From CAUYUA01 sp963575675 (GTDB taxonomy: Bacteria; Pseudomonadota; Alphaproteobacteria; Azospirillales; Azospirillaceae): 55,047 nt of DNA. The stretch spans positions 1 to 55,047 of the forward strand of contig CAUYUA010000110.1 of NCBI GenBank assembly GCA_963575675.1. The letters run 5' to 3'. Position numbers and translations under genes: made by a program. Below the pieces are notes generated by a model. The model was given only the letters and a program-made list of their open reading frames with translations. It ran no database searches and had not been told where the DNA came from. Of this stretch, positions 34,344-45,464 are shown in pieces (positions within the stretch are counted from its first letter, which is position 1; each line of letters opens with the position of its first letter).

Positions 34344-35108
34344 TCAATTATTTTTCTGCGCTTCAGCAACTAAGGCGTCTGTGGCTGCCTCCAATCGCGT
34401 TTCAAGCTCAAGCATTGCGGCAAAGCGTTCCAATCCAGGGTCAATAGGAGGAAGAAACTCCACCAAAATTGTCCCCGGCCTCTTGAGAAAGCCGTTGCGA
34501 GGCCAATAAAGACCAGAATTCACCGCCATAGGAATGATCGGCACTTTTAGATGCTCGTACAAGACGCCGATGCCGACTCGATAAGGCCGCCGCTCGCCGA
34601 TTGCCGTGCGCGTGCCTTGAGGAAAAATGACGATTGGTCGGCCGCTTTCCTTCACTTTGCGCGCGCCCGCAATCAAAGACTTTAACGCTCGCACCGGCGC
34701 GCCGCGATCAACAGGGATCATTTCGGCCTTGGCGGCGAACCATCCCCACACCGGCAGCTTCATCAGCTCGCGTTTCAACACAACGGCGGGATCATCCAAC
34801 AGAAGCAACAGCTTCATGGTCTCCCACGCTGATTGGTGTTTGGCCGCCACCAAGAAACATCCCGTTTGCGGCAAATATTCTCGTCCACGCACATCATAGC
34901 GAATGCCGACGATGGCCTGCTCCAGAAATGAAACGGATTTCATATACCAACAGACGACCCGCATCATCTTCGACCTTGGCAACGCCAAAGCCCATGAAAG
35001 CGCGACGCATAGAAACGCCGTCCAGCTAAAAAAGGCGATATTGAAAATCAAAGAGCGAAGAAAAACGATCATGGGCGACCACATCTTGGGCGACAGCGAC
35101 GAAACCAT
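34344..35108 (-). CDS. plsC: 1-acyl-sn-glycerol-3-phosphate acyltransferase (PlsC-type)
   Basis: About 254 residues from the first ATG; the start is uncertain because no good Shine-Dalgarno is visible, and ATGs at 35084 or 35072 give the family-typical N-terminus with one membrane helix (LIFNIAFFSWTAFLCVALSW). The acyltransferase motifs are KHQSAWETMKLLLLL (H-x4-E in place of the common H-x4-D, a variant I have seen in this lineage), MIPVDRGAPVRAL, VIFPQGTRTAIGERRPYRVG, and IIPMAVNSGLYWPR. It makes phosphatidic acid at the inner membrane. It is in tandem with the upstream phoR. Confidence 0.88.
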   Translation of the reverse strand: MVSSLSPKMWSPMIVFLRSLIFNIAFFSWTAFLCVALSWALALPRSKMMRVVCWYMKSVSFLEQAIVGIRYDVRGREYLPQTGCFLVAAKHQSAWETMKLLLLLDDPAVVLKRELMKLPVWGWFAAKAEMIPVDRGAPVRALKSLIAGARKVKESGRPIVIFPQGTRTAIGERRPYRVGIGVLYEHLKVPIIPMAVNSGLYWPRNGFLKRPGTILVEFLPPIDPGLERFAAMLELETRLEAATDALVAEAQKNN

Positions 35109-35177
35109 TCGACGCGACACTATAGGCGAGGTTTGAAGTGAAGAAAACGACACACCGACGCGTAACAAAAAAATAAT

Positions 35178-35221
35178 GAATTAGAAGGGAGAACTGCGCT
35201 CACAGCCTCCCTTCTAATTTT
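35178..35221. terminator. Terminator between phoR and plsC
   Basis: A perfect 13-base stem (AATTAGAAGGGAG / CTCCCTTCTAATT) around a 15-base loop with T and A runs on either side. It is similar in shape and place to the family-A solo hairpins but has a different core sequence. It should stop phoR transcription. Confidence 0.75.
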
Positions 35222-35267
35222 TTAAACACAACGACAAGACACACGAAGACATGTGAACGCTATCGCG

Positions 35268-36722
35268 TTATTTGAGAAGCTGAGACGTCTCTTTCGGAAG
35301 AAGAATCGTGAAAACGCTGCCCTGCCCCACTTCGCTTTCGATCAACAAGCGTCCACGATGGCGGTTCAAGATATGCTTAACAATCGCCAATCCCAAACCC
35401 GTGCCTCCCAACGCCCGAGATCGCGCCGCATCCACGCGATAGAAACGCTCGGTCAATCTGGGAATATGAACCTTGGCAATTCCATCTCCTTGATCGGCAA
35501 TCGCCGCGCACACCATTGAACGTCCGCCGATCTCTTTCACTGAAAGCGAGATCATTACCTCCGTTTGCTCTTGCGCGTATTTAATGGCGTTGCTTAAAAG
35601 ATTTTGAAAGATTTGATTGAGTTGGTCTTCGTCTCCGACCACCAACAACGCCTCGTTTTCCGTCTCTACGCGCAACCGAATCCGCCGCGCCGCCGCGCGC
35701 AACTCCAAAGCCGCCACCACCGCGCGAATCGTGCGCACAACATCAACGGTCTCGGTGGGAGGCAGATGCTCGTTGACCTCTATGCGCGAGAGCGACAACA
35801 AGTCATCGACCATACGCGACATTCTCCCGGCTTGTTCATGCATCATGCCGAGAAAACGGTCGCGAGCTTCTGCATCATCGCGAGCGGGACCACGCAGAGT
35901 TTCGATAAACCCCAACAAGGCGGTTAGAGGGGTTCGCAATTCATGACTGGCGTTTGCAACGAAATCGGCCCGCATTTGGTCTGATCGACGAATGGAGGTG
36001 ATGTCATGCAAGGTCAAGAGAATCGTCGGAGGTCCAAGGTCTTCATCTTGACGTTTGGTTGAGCCGACGGCGTTGTCGACCTCTGGATCGGGGGATTGGC
36101 GAAACGGAGCGATGCGCGCTTGAAAAATCCGCTCAACCGGAGTCGGCAACGTAAATTCGATGCTTTTGGCTCCGCCGCCTTGACGAACGGTCTCAACCGC
36201 TTCCAGTAGAACGGGAGTGCGTAAAACTGCGGCCAAATCTCGACCGCGCATCCGCTCGCCGAATATTTCGCGCGCGGCCCCGTTTCCGCGCACGATGCGT
36301 CTGCCGTAATCGAGCAAAATCAGGGGATCGCGCAGGGAATCGAGGACGTCCTCATCGGCGGCGAGTCGCATCGCCAATTGAGCGCTTTGACGACGAACGG
36401 CGTGTTTGCTTCGGGTGATTTCGGCGATGATCATGCGGGCGACGCTGGAGCCTTTTGAAGGCGAAGCGAGTTCGGCGCCGCTTTGCTCATCACGATCGAG
36501 ATGAGCGATGATGGCGCTGACATCGACCACGTACCACCACAGAATTAAGCCGATTCCACAAAGCGTGACGACTCCGGCGATGACGGCTTCGATGACCGGA
36601 ACATCGCCGACGACCGCCAGCCGCGCCAAGAGCAGCACCATAGGAGCTGCGCTGATGATCATCGCCAATCCCAAGCGTCGTGGAGCCATAATCGGTGGTT
36701 GTTGTCCGTTCTGTTTCATCAC
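35268..36722 (-). CDS. phoR: Phosphate-type sensor histidine kinase PhoR
   Basis: 484 residues. Two membrane segments lie close together near the N-terminus (LGLAMIISAAPMVLLLARLA, VIEAVIAGVVTLCGIGLILW). A PAS domain (about 120-240: LDSLRDPLILLDYGRRIVRGN) precedes the H-box FVANASHELRTPLTALLGFI. The ATPase has NLLSNAIKYA (N), DQGDGI (G1), ERFYRVDAARS (F) and GGTGLGLAIVKHILNRH (G2). This layout is that of PhoR, which phosphorylates PhoB under low phosphate. No phoB, phoU or pst gene is adjacent, so the assignment rests on architecture. plsC follows after a terminator. Confidence 0.85.
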   Translation of the reverse strand: MMKQNGQQPPIMAPRRLGLAMIISAAPMVLLLARLAVVGDVPVIEAVIAGVVTLCGIGLILWWYVVDVSAIIAHLDRDEQSGAELASPSKGSSVARMIIAEITRSKHAVRRQSAQLAMRLAADEDVLDSLRDPLILLDYGRRIVRGNGAAREIFGERMRGRDLAAVLRTPVLLEAVETVRQGGGAKSIEFTLPTPVERIFQARIAPFRQSPDPEVDNAVGSTKRQDEDLGPPTILLTLHDITSIRRSDQMRADFVANASHELRTPLTALLGFIETLRGPARDDAEARDRFLGMMHEQAGRMSRMVDDLLSLSRIEVNEHLPPTETVDVVRTIRAVVAALELRAAARRIRLRVETENEALLVVGDEDQLNQIFQNLLSNAIKYAQEQTEVMISLSVKEIGGRSMVCAAIADQGDGIAKVHIPRLTERFYRVDAARSRALGGTGLGLAIVKHILNRHRGRLLIESEVGQGSVFTILLPKETSQLLK

Positions 36723-36995
36723 GGTCTCAGTTCTGGTCGGAGTGACGCTTGTGTTTGATCGGTTACGCCGTTTACCGGCGTTTCAGATTTTTTGAGGTGG
36801 ATAGTTTCTGGGAAACCAATACTTTTGTAAACACGGAATTCCGCATGCGCGCTCCTTGCGAGGTTAATTGATGAATCCGGTTTAATAAAAGATCACAGAC
36901 TAGAAAAAATCCGGATTATAGACTCGACGCTCAGCCGAGAAACTGGTTTTCTTGATATTAATCTCTTTCGAAGGTAAAGGATATAGACCGCAAAC
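36723..36995. other. Non-coding gap with phoR promoter
   Basis: This stretch of about 270 bp between phoR and the tRNA terminator should hold the phoR promoter. A repeated AATCCGG(A/T)TT occurs twice (about 36872 and 36911). I found no clear Pho box. Confidence 0.4.
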
Positions 36996-37036
36996 AAAAA
37001 AAACTCCGCAGTGGTTCCCCACGCAGAGCAAAAAAA
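36996..37036 (-). terminator. Terminator of the tRNA-Glu transcript
   Basis: On the minus strand, a CTCTGCGTGG/CCACTGCGGAG hairpin is followed by eight T. It lies about 55 bp downstream of the tRNA 3' end. Confidence 0.6.
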
Positions 37037-37089
37037 CAACCAAAAAAAATCACAGCAAAACGCTACGCCTTCCGCTTGCCATAATGATA

Positions 37090-37165
37090 TGGCGTCCCCT
37101 AGGGGATTCGAACCCCTGTTACCGCCGTGAGAGGGCGGTGTCCTAGGCCTCTAGACGAAGGGGAC
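37090..37165 (-). tRNA. tRNA-Glu, anticodon CTC
   Basis: On the minus strand the acceptor stem GTCCCCT pairs with AGGGGAC, followed by G and an encoded CCA. The D arm is TCGTCTAGAGGCCTAGGA, the anticodon arm CCGCC-CTCTCAC-GGCGG with CTC at 34-36, and the T arm CAGGGG-TTCGAAT-CCCCT. All stems are complete. It decodes GAG. It is a single-copy transcript with its own terminator. Confidence 0.96.
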
Positions 37166-37265
37166 CCGCGTTCAGGACGAAGCGGTTTGTAGCGGAAGAC
37201 GAGCGGAGACGCAAGAGTTTTTGTTACGGACGAAAAGAAAATTCTCCATACAATCAGTGAATTGA

Positions 37266-39389
37266 TTATGGACCGGAAACGATGACGGTTTTTGTGGCGG
37301 GGTCATAGCGATAAGATAGGCGATGATCTTGCATAATTTTCATGAAGGCGTTTTTCAGAGAAATATTGTGAAACCAGAAACTGACGGAATCGTTAACGGA
37401 ACCCTCGAAGGTGATTTTAAGCTTATTGGCGGCCATGATGTCCTTTAAAACGTCTTGAATGTTTTGTTTCCGCCACTTTTTCTCATAAACTCCATTGCGC
37501 CATGGAATAGGAGAAGAAGGGCCGGCTGAGGGAGCCGTAGGAACCTCGACCATGGGCAGAACAGGAGTGGAGGCTTTCGGCGCCGAGATTGTGACGTCGT
37601 CGGTTAAAGGGTCTTGGGTTGATGGTTCCTGAGGAGGAACGAAGGCGTCGTCGTTCGTCGCCGTTTCGTTTTGAGAAGGCCCCACAGCCGTTGCGACGGC
37701 AGCCGAGGTTTGTGACGAGGTTTGTGACGCCGGGGACTGCGTTGGCGGGGACTGCGTTGGCGCAGCCGTTGCTGCGGCTCCCGCCGTCGTCGGCGCGCCG
37801 GAAGGAAGTTGAGGTTTCAAGCCGGGACGTTCCGGTTTGGGCAAGGACTCCAAAAGACGCGCAACCTCGCTTGCCGTCGCTTGGTTTTTGGAAAGAGAAA
37901 GCGCCGTCGCAGCTTCTTCTTGTGGATTTTTTTTCTGCTCTGCTTCAACAGCGGCGAGATGTTCGCGCATCTGAGCAATCTCGGGGACGTGAGCGCTGTG
38001 TGGATGACGCTCGATAAAAGCCTTGAGAGCGTCGGCGCTTGGTTTTGCTTTGACGTTCGCCCAGGCCAGCTCTTCAGCTTCTCGGTTGGAGTTCTGACGT
38101 TCTTGCTCGCGACGAGCAAGAGCTTGTTCGTTCTCCTGCCCTTGGTCGCGGAGTTTCACAGCTTCTTCCGCATGCACGCCATGAGGGAACTGCTCAAATA
38201 TTGAATGAAGGGCGGCGGTGGTTGCGGATCGAATGCGCTCCCACAGGGCGACGTCGGCCGCCAAAGCCTCTACTTGTTGACGGCGCTCTTGCTCGACGAC
38301 GTGATCGGATTCAGAGGAGACGCTGTTGACGTCGGTCATGCGGATGATTTCGCCTCTGGGGCGTTGTTCGGTCGGAGAAACGGGCGCCACTTCGATTTTG
38401 GGAGGAAGCCCGCCGGTTGCGTTGACGGTCGGAGAAACGGAAGAAGTTTTTATGGAAACTCGACCGGACGCAGAGTTCGTCGCATCCGCAAGGCCGACTC
38501 GGGCCAACAGAGCCAGGGCAGAACGAGCGGCGGGAGCCATGAATTCGGCCACGGTTTGAACGCCGTCTTCAATTCCGGTTTGAACGTCGTCGATCCAAGT
38601 CAAACTCCGGAATTCGACGGCGTCGAAACTGTTCCACATGATTTGCTTGGCGCGCTCCGGAGCAAGCCACGCCCATCCGGCGGCGCTCAGGCTGAGACCG
38701 GCGACGAGGATGGCTCCTGCGAGAAAGGCGTCGCGACGTCGACGGCGCGGGCGGGTGCGTCGCGTGGCGACCGGCGGAGGCGGAGTGGGCGCAGGTCGCA
38801 GAGGTATCCGTCGAATCACCACCGTTTTTGCCCCGGGAGAATGGGACATCCCCGGCAGCGTCGGCAGTTCGATGTGATCGGAGCCGGCGGATGCGGGAGG
38901 TTGAGACCCCGCCGCTTGAGACCCCGCCGCTTGAGAGGACGGCGTTTGAGAGGACGGCGTTTGAGAGGGCGACGCCGGAGCGACGGAAGAGGTTGGAGTG
39001 ACGGAGGAAGACGTCGGATTTGCAGACGTCGCGGCGATTCGGACGTTGCGGGCGAACGGCGGCGTTTTTGCGCGGGCTGTTTCAGAGCGTTCCGAGTCGT
39101 TTTGTGCGGGTTCGGAGCGCGTTGTGGAGCCGCCAGACGGGTTCAAGGCGTTGGCGAGGATATAGGCGCGCCATTCGTCAAGAGAGCGCGGGCGACTTGA
39201 AACGGCAAGCCCCAAACCTTGGTCGATAGCGCTGAGAAGACCGACGGGAAAACGTCCGGCGGCAAGTTGCGTTGCGGGAACCAGAGTTTCTTGACGCGCG
39301 CGGGCCTCTGCGCCGTCGGGTTTGCGCCCCGTGACGGTTTGATAAAAAATGGCGGCGATGGCGTGAATGTCGGTCCAGGGGCCTTCCAC
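37266..39389 (-). pseudogene. 3' part of a kinase-like/STN protein, out of frame with its N-terminal half
   Basis: This 707-residue open frame continues the protein begun at 40000. Reading upstream of 39389 in the same frame gives DLGARAPTKTTRP and EQYQPNGVEGPWTDIHAIAA, the DFG and activation-loop/APE-side part of a bacterial Ser/Thr kinase. Then follow SSRPRSLDEWRAYIL, a Pro/Ser/Thr-rich linker with tandem PSSQTPSSQ and AAGSQAAGSQ units, one membrane segment (DAFLAGAILVAGLSLSAAGW), coiled-coil/TPR-like repeats, a second low-complexity linker, and a C-terminal STN/secretin-N-like domain (IQDVLKDIMAANKLKITFEG, NISLKNAFMKIMQDHRLSYR). The STN domain would be periplasmic. It can be expressed alone only if it has its own start. 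Confidence 0.7.
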
Positions 39390-40000
39390 GCCGTTAGGCT
39401 GGTATTGTTCAGGCGGCGAATCCGTCGGCGAGTGTGCCGGCGGGCGCGTCGTTTTCGTAGGCGCGCGGGCGCCGAGGTCAGGATGACGGGGCGGCCATTG
39501 CCGCGTCGAACAATGACGTTGGCGGGTTTGAGGCCTCGGTGCAAAATCTCGTAGTTGTGCAAAACAGCGACGCCGTCAATGGTCTCCAACATCAAGTCGC
39601 GGACCAACGCGGGAGCGGCGGAAAGACCGTCTTGGGCAATGCGAGCGCTCAGATAAGCGTCGATATGGAGCCCATCGACGAACTCCATGATCATGTAGGC
39701 GGCGCCGCGATGCTCGAAATAGCGGTGGAGTCGAACGATATTCGGGTGATCTATGGCGGCAAGCGCGCGGGCTTCGTCGAGAAACGCGCGTTTGGCCTGT
39801 CCAAAAGCATTAAGCAGGCTGGACGATCGCGGGATGATCGAGCCGCCGGAATGAATCGACAAGGCTGCGGGAGCAAACTCCTTAACGGCGACAAGGCGGG
39901 CCAGAAGGACGTCTTCGGCCAAATAGGCGATTCCAAACCCACCTTGTTCAAGGTTCCGGATGATCCGGCATTCATCGAGCCGATACCCTTCGGGAAGCAT
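39143..40000 (-). pseudogene. N-terminal half of kinase-like protein, broken by a one-base frameshift
   Basis: Residues 1-174 are a eukaryotic-like Ser/Thr kinase N-lobe and catalytic loop: P-loop LEQGGFGIAYLAED (18-31), Lys 40 in VAVKEF, Glu 76 in LDEARAL, and HRGLKPANV at 154-162. The catalytic HRD Asp is Gly (156), so the domain is probably inactive. After VIL (172-174) the frame drifts into Arg-rich nonsense and stops at 39143. The expected continuation DLGAR is in the -1 frame, and adding one G near 39479 gives the canonical VILDLGAR. It is either a sequencing error, a recent mutation or a phase-variable site; no classic slippery heptamer is seen. Confidence 0.75.
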
Positions 40001-40230
40001 GATTGTGATCCCTAACGCGAATTTGGAGGGGATTTTGCGGCGTCGAGGTCAATGGGTCAAGCAAGGTTCGCGTGAGATTTGCGTGTGAGAAAGATTTGAA
40101 GCCGTTTTGCTTTGTTCGCGTCCTTTGGTATACCGCTTCGAACGGCGCGCCGCTCGAAGCGGCGAAGCGGCGCGCGAAGAGCGATAATTCGGACGGAAAT
40201 CGATAATCGAACGGAAGTTGGCCGTAGACT

Positions 40231-40259
40231 GTTGCAGGAGAGAGGACGCCTCCCTATAT
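40231..40259 (+). promoter_or_regulatory. Possible heat-shock (sigma-32) promoter of dnaK
   Basis: GTTG (40231) and CCTATAT (40253) are 18 bases apart, close to the alphaproteobacterial CTTG-N17/18-CYTAT pattern, and lie about 250 bp before the dnaK start. The first base differs from consensus. No other match is obvious in the gap 40001-40506. Confidence 0.4.
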
Positions 40260-40506
40260 CACGATCCGTAAGAGCGTCTTGAGCCGTTTCGGCGATTTCG
40301 GCAAAAGCGCGAAGCGACGGCGCAAGGCTGATCGTTTCGCCGTGTATTTTTTGATTGTCTGCTTGAACATCGTTCAGAGACGCCCAGCGTCCTAGGGTGA
40401 TCAAAGTTTCCAGGACCGTCGGCGTTTCTCCAGGAATTGACCCAGGGGACCGTGGCGGCGCCAGAGTTCGGGCCGCTTGGCGTCCGCCAGAAACGAGAGG
40501 AAGAAC

Positions 40507-42420
<1,914 letters not shown>

Positions 42421-42590
42421 GCGGCGTCGAGTCGTCGCAACGATTTCGTTGTAGAGTCTGTGAGTTCCTTTGAGAGCGCGCTTTTCGTGGAGAGTGGCGC
42501 GCCCTCAAGGTTGCTTTGGGCGGCTTTGGGGGGCGAGGCCCTCTGGACGCTTTTGTCTTTTTGTGATTTCTTTTGAGGTGCTCGGGGGCT

Positions 42591-43751
42591 ATGGCAAAAC
42601 AGGATTATTATGAACTGCTCGGAGTACAGCGCGCCGCCAGCCCGGACGAGCTGAAAAAAGCCTATAGAAAAATGGCGATGCAATATCACCCCGATCGCAA
42701 CCCGGGGGATAAAAGCGCCGAGCAAAAATTTAAAGAAATCAGCGAAGCTTATGATGTTTTGCGCGACGAGCAAAAACGCGCCGCCTATGATCGATTCGGC
42801 CATGCTGCGTTCGAAGGCGGAGGAGGAGGAGGTCGTAGCGCAGGCGGGTTTGATTTCTCGTTCGGCGGAGGTTTTGCCGATATTTTCGACGAAATGTTCG
42901 GCGAATTTATGGGCGGCGGCGGCGGACGACGCGGCGGCGGCGGCGGCAACACGGCGGGAGGCCGAGGCAGCGATTTGCGGTGTAATCTGGAGGTCACGTT
43001 GGAGGACGCTTTTCGCGGTTCTCAAACGACGGTCCGGGTGCCGACGTCGGTCATGTGCGAGAGCTGTAAGGGATCCGGGTCTGAGGGCGGCGGTCAGCCG
43101 GTGTCGTGTTCGACGTGTTCGGGCATGGGCAAAATCCGAGCGCAACAGGGTTTCTTCACCATTGAGCGCGCGTGTCCGGCGTGTCATGGCGCCGGACGGG
43201 TCATCAAAGACCCCTGTCGTTCGTGCGGAGGCAGTGGGCGGACACGTCGAGACAAGTCTTTGCAGGTGAATATTCCGGCAGGCGTGGAGGACGGCACGCG
43301 CATTCGTTTGGCGGGCGAAGGCGAAGCCGGGTTGCGTGGAGCGCCGCCGGGTGATTTGTATATTTTCTTATCAATCGGGGCGCATCGATTCTTTCAACGG
43401 GATGGAGCGAACATCCATTGCCGGGTTCCGATTCCGATGACGACGGCGGCGTTGGGCGGCAATGTGGAGGTTCCGACGATCGACGGCAGTCGGGCGCGGA
43501 TTAATGTTCCTGCGGGGACGCAGACGGGGCATCAATTCCGCTTGAAGGCCAAGGGCATGTCGGTGTTGCGGAGTCCGACGCGCGGCGACATGTTTATTCA
43601 GGCGGTGATCGAAACGCCGATGAATTTGACCAAGCGCCAACAAGAGTTGCTGCGCGAATTTGAAAAAGCCGGTGAGCAAGAAAAAACACATCCCGAATCA
43701 GAAGGCTTCTTCGCCAAAGTGAAGGAATTGTGGCAAGATTTAAAGGATTGA
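42591..43751 (+). CDS. dnaJ: Chaperone DnaJ (Hsp40)
   Basis: 386 residues from the ATG at 42591 (MAKQDYYELLGVQRAASPDE); the frame extends six codons upstream. The J domain has the HPD motif in MQYHPDRNPGD, then a Gly/Phe-rich stretch with long Gly runs. The zinc-binding repeats are CESCKGSG, CSTCSGMG, CPACHGAG and CRSCGGSG, and the C-terminal substrate domain is complete. It stimulates DnaK ATPase and delivers clients. It is co-directional with dnaK, and a family-A repeat follows the stop. Confidence 0.97.
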   Translation: MAKQDYYELLGVQRAASPDELKKAYRKMAMQYHPDRNPGDKSAEQKFKEISEAYDVLRDEQKRAAYDRFGHAAFEGGGGGGRSAGGFDFSFGGGFADIFDEMFGEFMGGGGGRRGGGGGNTAGGRGSDLRCNLEVTLEDAFRGSQTTVRVPTSVMCESCKGSGSEGGGQPVSCSTCSGMGKIRAQQGFFTIERACPACHGAGRVIKDPCRSCGGSGRTRRDKSLQVNIPAGVEDGTRIRLAGEGEAGLRGAPPGDLYIFLSIGAHRFFQRDGANIHCRVPIPMTTAALGGNVEVPTIDGSRARINVPAGTQTGHQFRLKAKGMSVLRSPTRGDMFIQAVIETPMNLTKRQQELLREFEKAGEQEKTHPESEGFFAKVKELWQDLKD

Positions 43752-43769
43752 CTCTTCCTCTCCTGAATA

Positions 43770-43928
43770 GAAATCAAATGGGTCCAGGGACTGTGTTCCT
43801 GGTCGCTCGGGATTATAAGGGGGGCTTTCGCTCCCCCCTTATTCGCGAAGCGATCCTCCTCTGGAATCGTCTGTATTCCTGAAACCGCTTGAACTCCGCA
43901 GCGATTCAGCAACCCCTCTTAATTTTTA
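43770..43928. repeat. Family A repeat after dnaJ, one good arm
   Basis: The left arm is intact (AAATGGGTCCAGGGACTGTG, GGGGGGCTTTCGCTCCCCCC, TTCGCGAAGCGATCCTCCTC). The right arm is reduced to CAGCAACCCCTCTTAATTTTT. A family-B element starts immediately after it. It lies in the convergent gap between dnaJ and fpr. Confidence 0.7.
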
Positions 43929-43931
43929 ACT

Positions 43932-44136
43932 TATACTCTGTCCAATTGAGAACCCGAAAAAGTCCAATTGAGAACCCGAAAAAACTCCGAAAGAATCGGG
44001 GCTCCGCCCTCGACCCGCCAAAGGCCGGGAGGCCTTTGGAAACCATGACTTGGAGTTTGTAACGACTGAATGAAAGAGGGCCGTTTCAATTCGGGAAGGC
44101 CGCGTGATTCTCGGGTTCTCAACCGAACGGAGTATA
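43932..44136 (+). mobile_element. Family B MITE-like element, copy 2
   Basis: 205 bp, ends TATACTCTGTCCAATTGAG and CTCAACCGAACGGAGTATA. Like copy 1 it has a duplicated GTCCAATTGAGAACCCG motif at the left end. Its right end touches the TGA stop of fpr (44137-44139), so the element sits directly at the gene's 3' end. Confidence 0.85.
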
Positions 44137-45159
44137 TCAATCTCGACCAGGCAGACCTTTACTGGTCGAATGCTCAAAGTGAATAACTTCGCCGGGACGC
44201 ACCAAAGAATAAGCGGCGTGAGCAGCGTGAGCGGCCTCCGCAAATCCTGTGAGAATAAGTTTCAATTTCCCAGGATAGTTTGCAATGTCGCCAACCGCAA
44301 AAAGACCGGGCGCAGAAGTCGCGCAAGTAGACGGCGTCACGGGGATATGATGGTGAGCCAACGCCAACCCCCATGAAGCAATAGGGCCTAAATCTGTGGC
44401 GAGTCCAAACAACGCCAGCAGCACGTCGGCATCCAAGCGACGCTCTTCTCCATCAAGAGTGGCGACTCGAACGGCGGTCAAGCGACCGTCGCCCCCTTCA
44501 AGGCCGGAAAGCTGGTAAGGCGTCACGAGTTCCAAGCGGCCTTCGCAAGCCAGCGCTTCCAGTTGTCGAATCGATTCAGGGGCGGCGCGGAACTTGGCGC
44601 GACGATGGATCACCATGACGCTCTCAGCGATGTCCACCAAAGACAGAGCCCAATCAACCGCCGAATCGCCTCCTCCGGCGATGACGACGCGACGCCCGGC
44701 GAAGTCTTGACGCCTACGGACCATGTAGAACACCGAGTGTCCTTCAAAGTCGCGAATATTGTCGAGCGGCGGACGATTGGGACCAAAAGCCCCTGCTCCG
44801 GCGGCGATGATGACGGCTTGGGCTGTTATGCTAAGATCGTGTGAGGTTTTAACGGTCCAAGCGTTGTTTGGAGCTTGAGAAAGACTGACGGCTTGTTGTC
44901 CCAAATGGAAGACAGGTTGAAAGGGAGTAATTTGCTGCATGAGTTTGTCGATAAGAGTTCCTCCTGTAATGGAGGGGTGCGCGGGAATGTCGAAGATAGG
45001 TTTCTCGGGATAAAGAGCCGCGCATTGTCCCCCGACGACGTCAAGAGCATCGACGACGTGACATTTAAGACCGAGCATGCCGCATTGAAAGACGGCGAAA
45101 AGACCAACAGGACCAGCGCCGATAACGATGACGTCGGTGGCGTGTGTAGAGTTCGGCAT
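44137..45159 (-). CDS. Ferredoxin--NADP reductase, thioredoxin-reductase-like type
   Basis: 340 residues; the ATG at 45159 (MPNSTHATDVIVIGAGPVGL) has AGGGAA 6 bases upstream. The FAD fold (VIVIGAGPVGLFAVFQCGML, DVVGGQCAALYPEKPIFDIP) and the NADP fold (VVIAGGGDSAVDWALSLVD with RRAKFRAA) place it in the TrxR-like FNR family, which lacks the redox-active CxxC of thioredoxin reductase. The closing FAVGDIANYPGKLKLILTGF fits. It reduces ferredoxin or flavodoxin with NADPH for iron-sulfur or oxidative-stress metabolism. The gene is bracketed by two family-B elements in the same orientation. Confidence 0.9.
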   Translation of the reverse strand: MPNSTHATDVIVIGAGPVGLFAVFQCGMLGLKCHVVDALDVVGGQCAALYPEKPIFDIPAHPSITGGTLIDKLMQQITPFQPVFHLGQQAVSLSQAPNNAWTVKTSHDLSITAQAVIIAAGAGAFGPNRPPLDNIRDFEGHSVFYMVRRRQDFAGRRVVIAGGGDSAVDWALSLVDIAESVMVIHRRAKFRAAPESIRQLEALACEGRLELVTPYQLSGLEGGDGRLTAVRVATLDGEERRLDADVLLALFGLATDLGPIASWGLALAHHHIPVTPSTCATSAPGLFAVGDIANYPGKLKLILTGFAEAAHAAHAAYSLVRPGEVIHFEHSTSKGLPGRD

Positions 45160-45223
45160 GGAGATTCCCTGAACAAAAAAAGAGCGAACGAAGAAAAAAG
45201 AAAAAAGAAAAAATAAAAACAAA

Positions 45224-45430
45224 TATACTCTGTCCAATTGAGGACCCGAAAAAAACTCCGAAAGAATCGGGGCTCCGCCCTCGACCCGCCAAAGGCCGGG
45301 AGGCCTTTGGAAACCATGACTTGGAGTTTGTAACGACCGAATGAGAGTGGACCGTTTCAATTCGGGAAAGCCCCACGATTCTCGGGTTCTCAACCGAACA
45401 GAGTATATACTCCGGAATATACTCTGTTCG
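45224..45430 (+). mobile_element. Family B MITE-like element, copy 3, with an extra solo end
   Basis: The 184-bp element (45224-45407) has a single left-end motif and right end CTCAACCGAACAGAGTATA. Ten bases later a further inverted end TATACTCTGTTCG (45418-45430) creates a palindrome with the right terminal repeat. It lies in the gap upstream of fpr and downstream of the RND gene, so it may separate their transcription. It may hold the fpr promoter. Confidence 0.8.
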
Positions 45431-45464
45431 ATCAAAAAAACCAAAAAACCGGCGACATATGTCG

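Noticed and set aside
38205..39200. 331-residue plus-strand frame
   Set aside because: It is opposite the kinase-like/STN gene and consists of Arg/Gly-rich low-complexity sequence.
43932..45430. Full insertion sequence
   Set aside because: There is no transposase between the inverted ends; the only gene is fpr.
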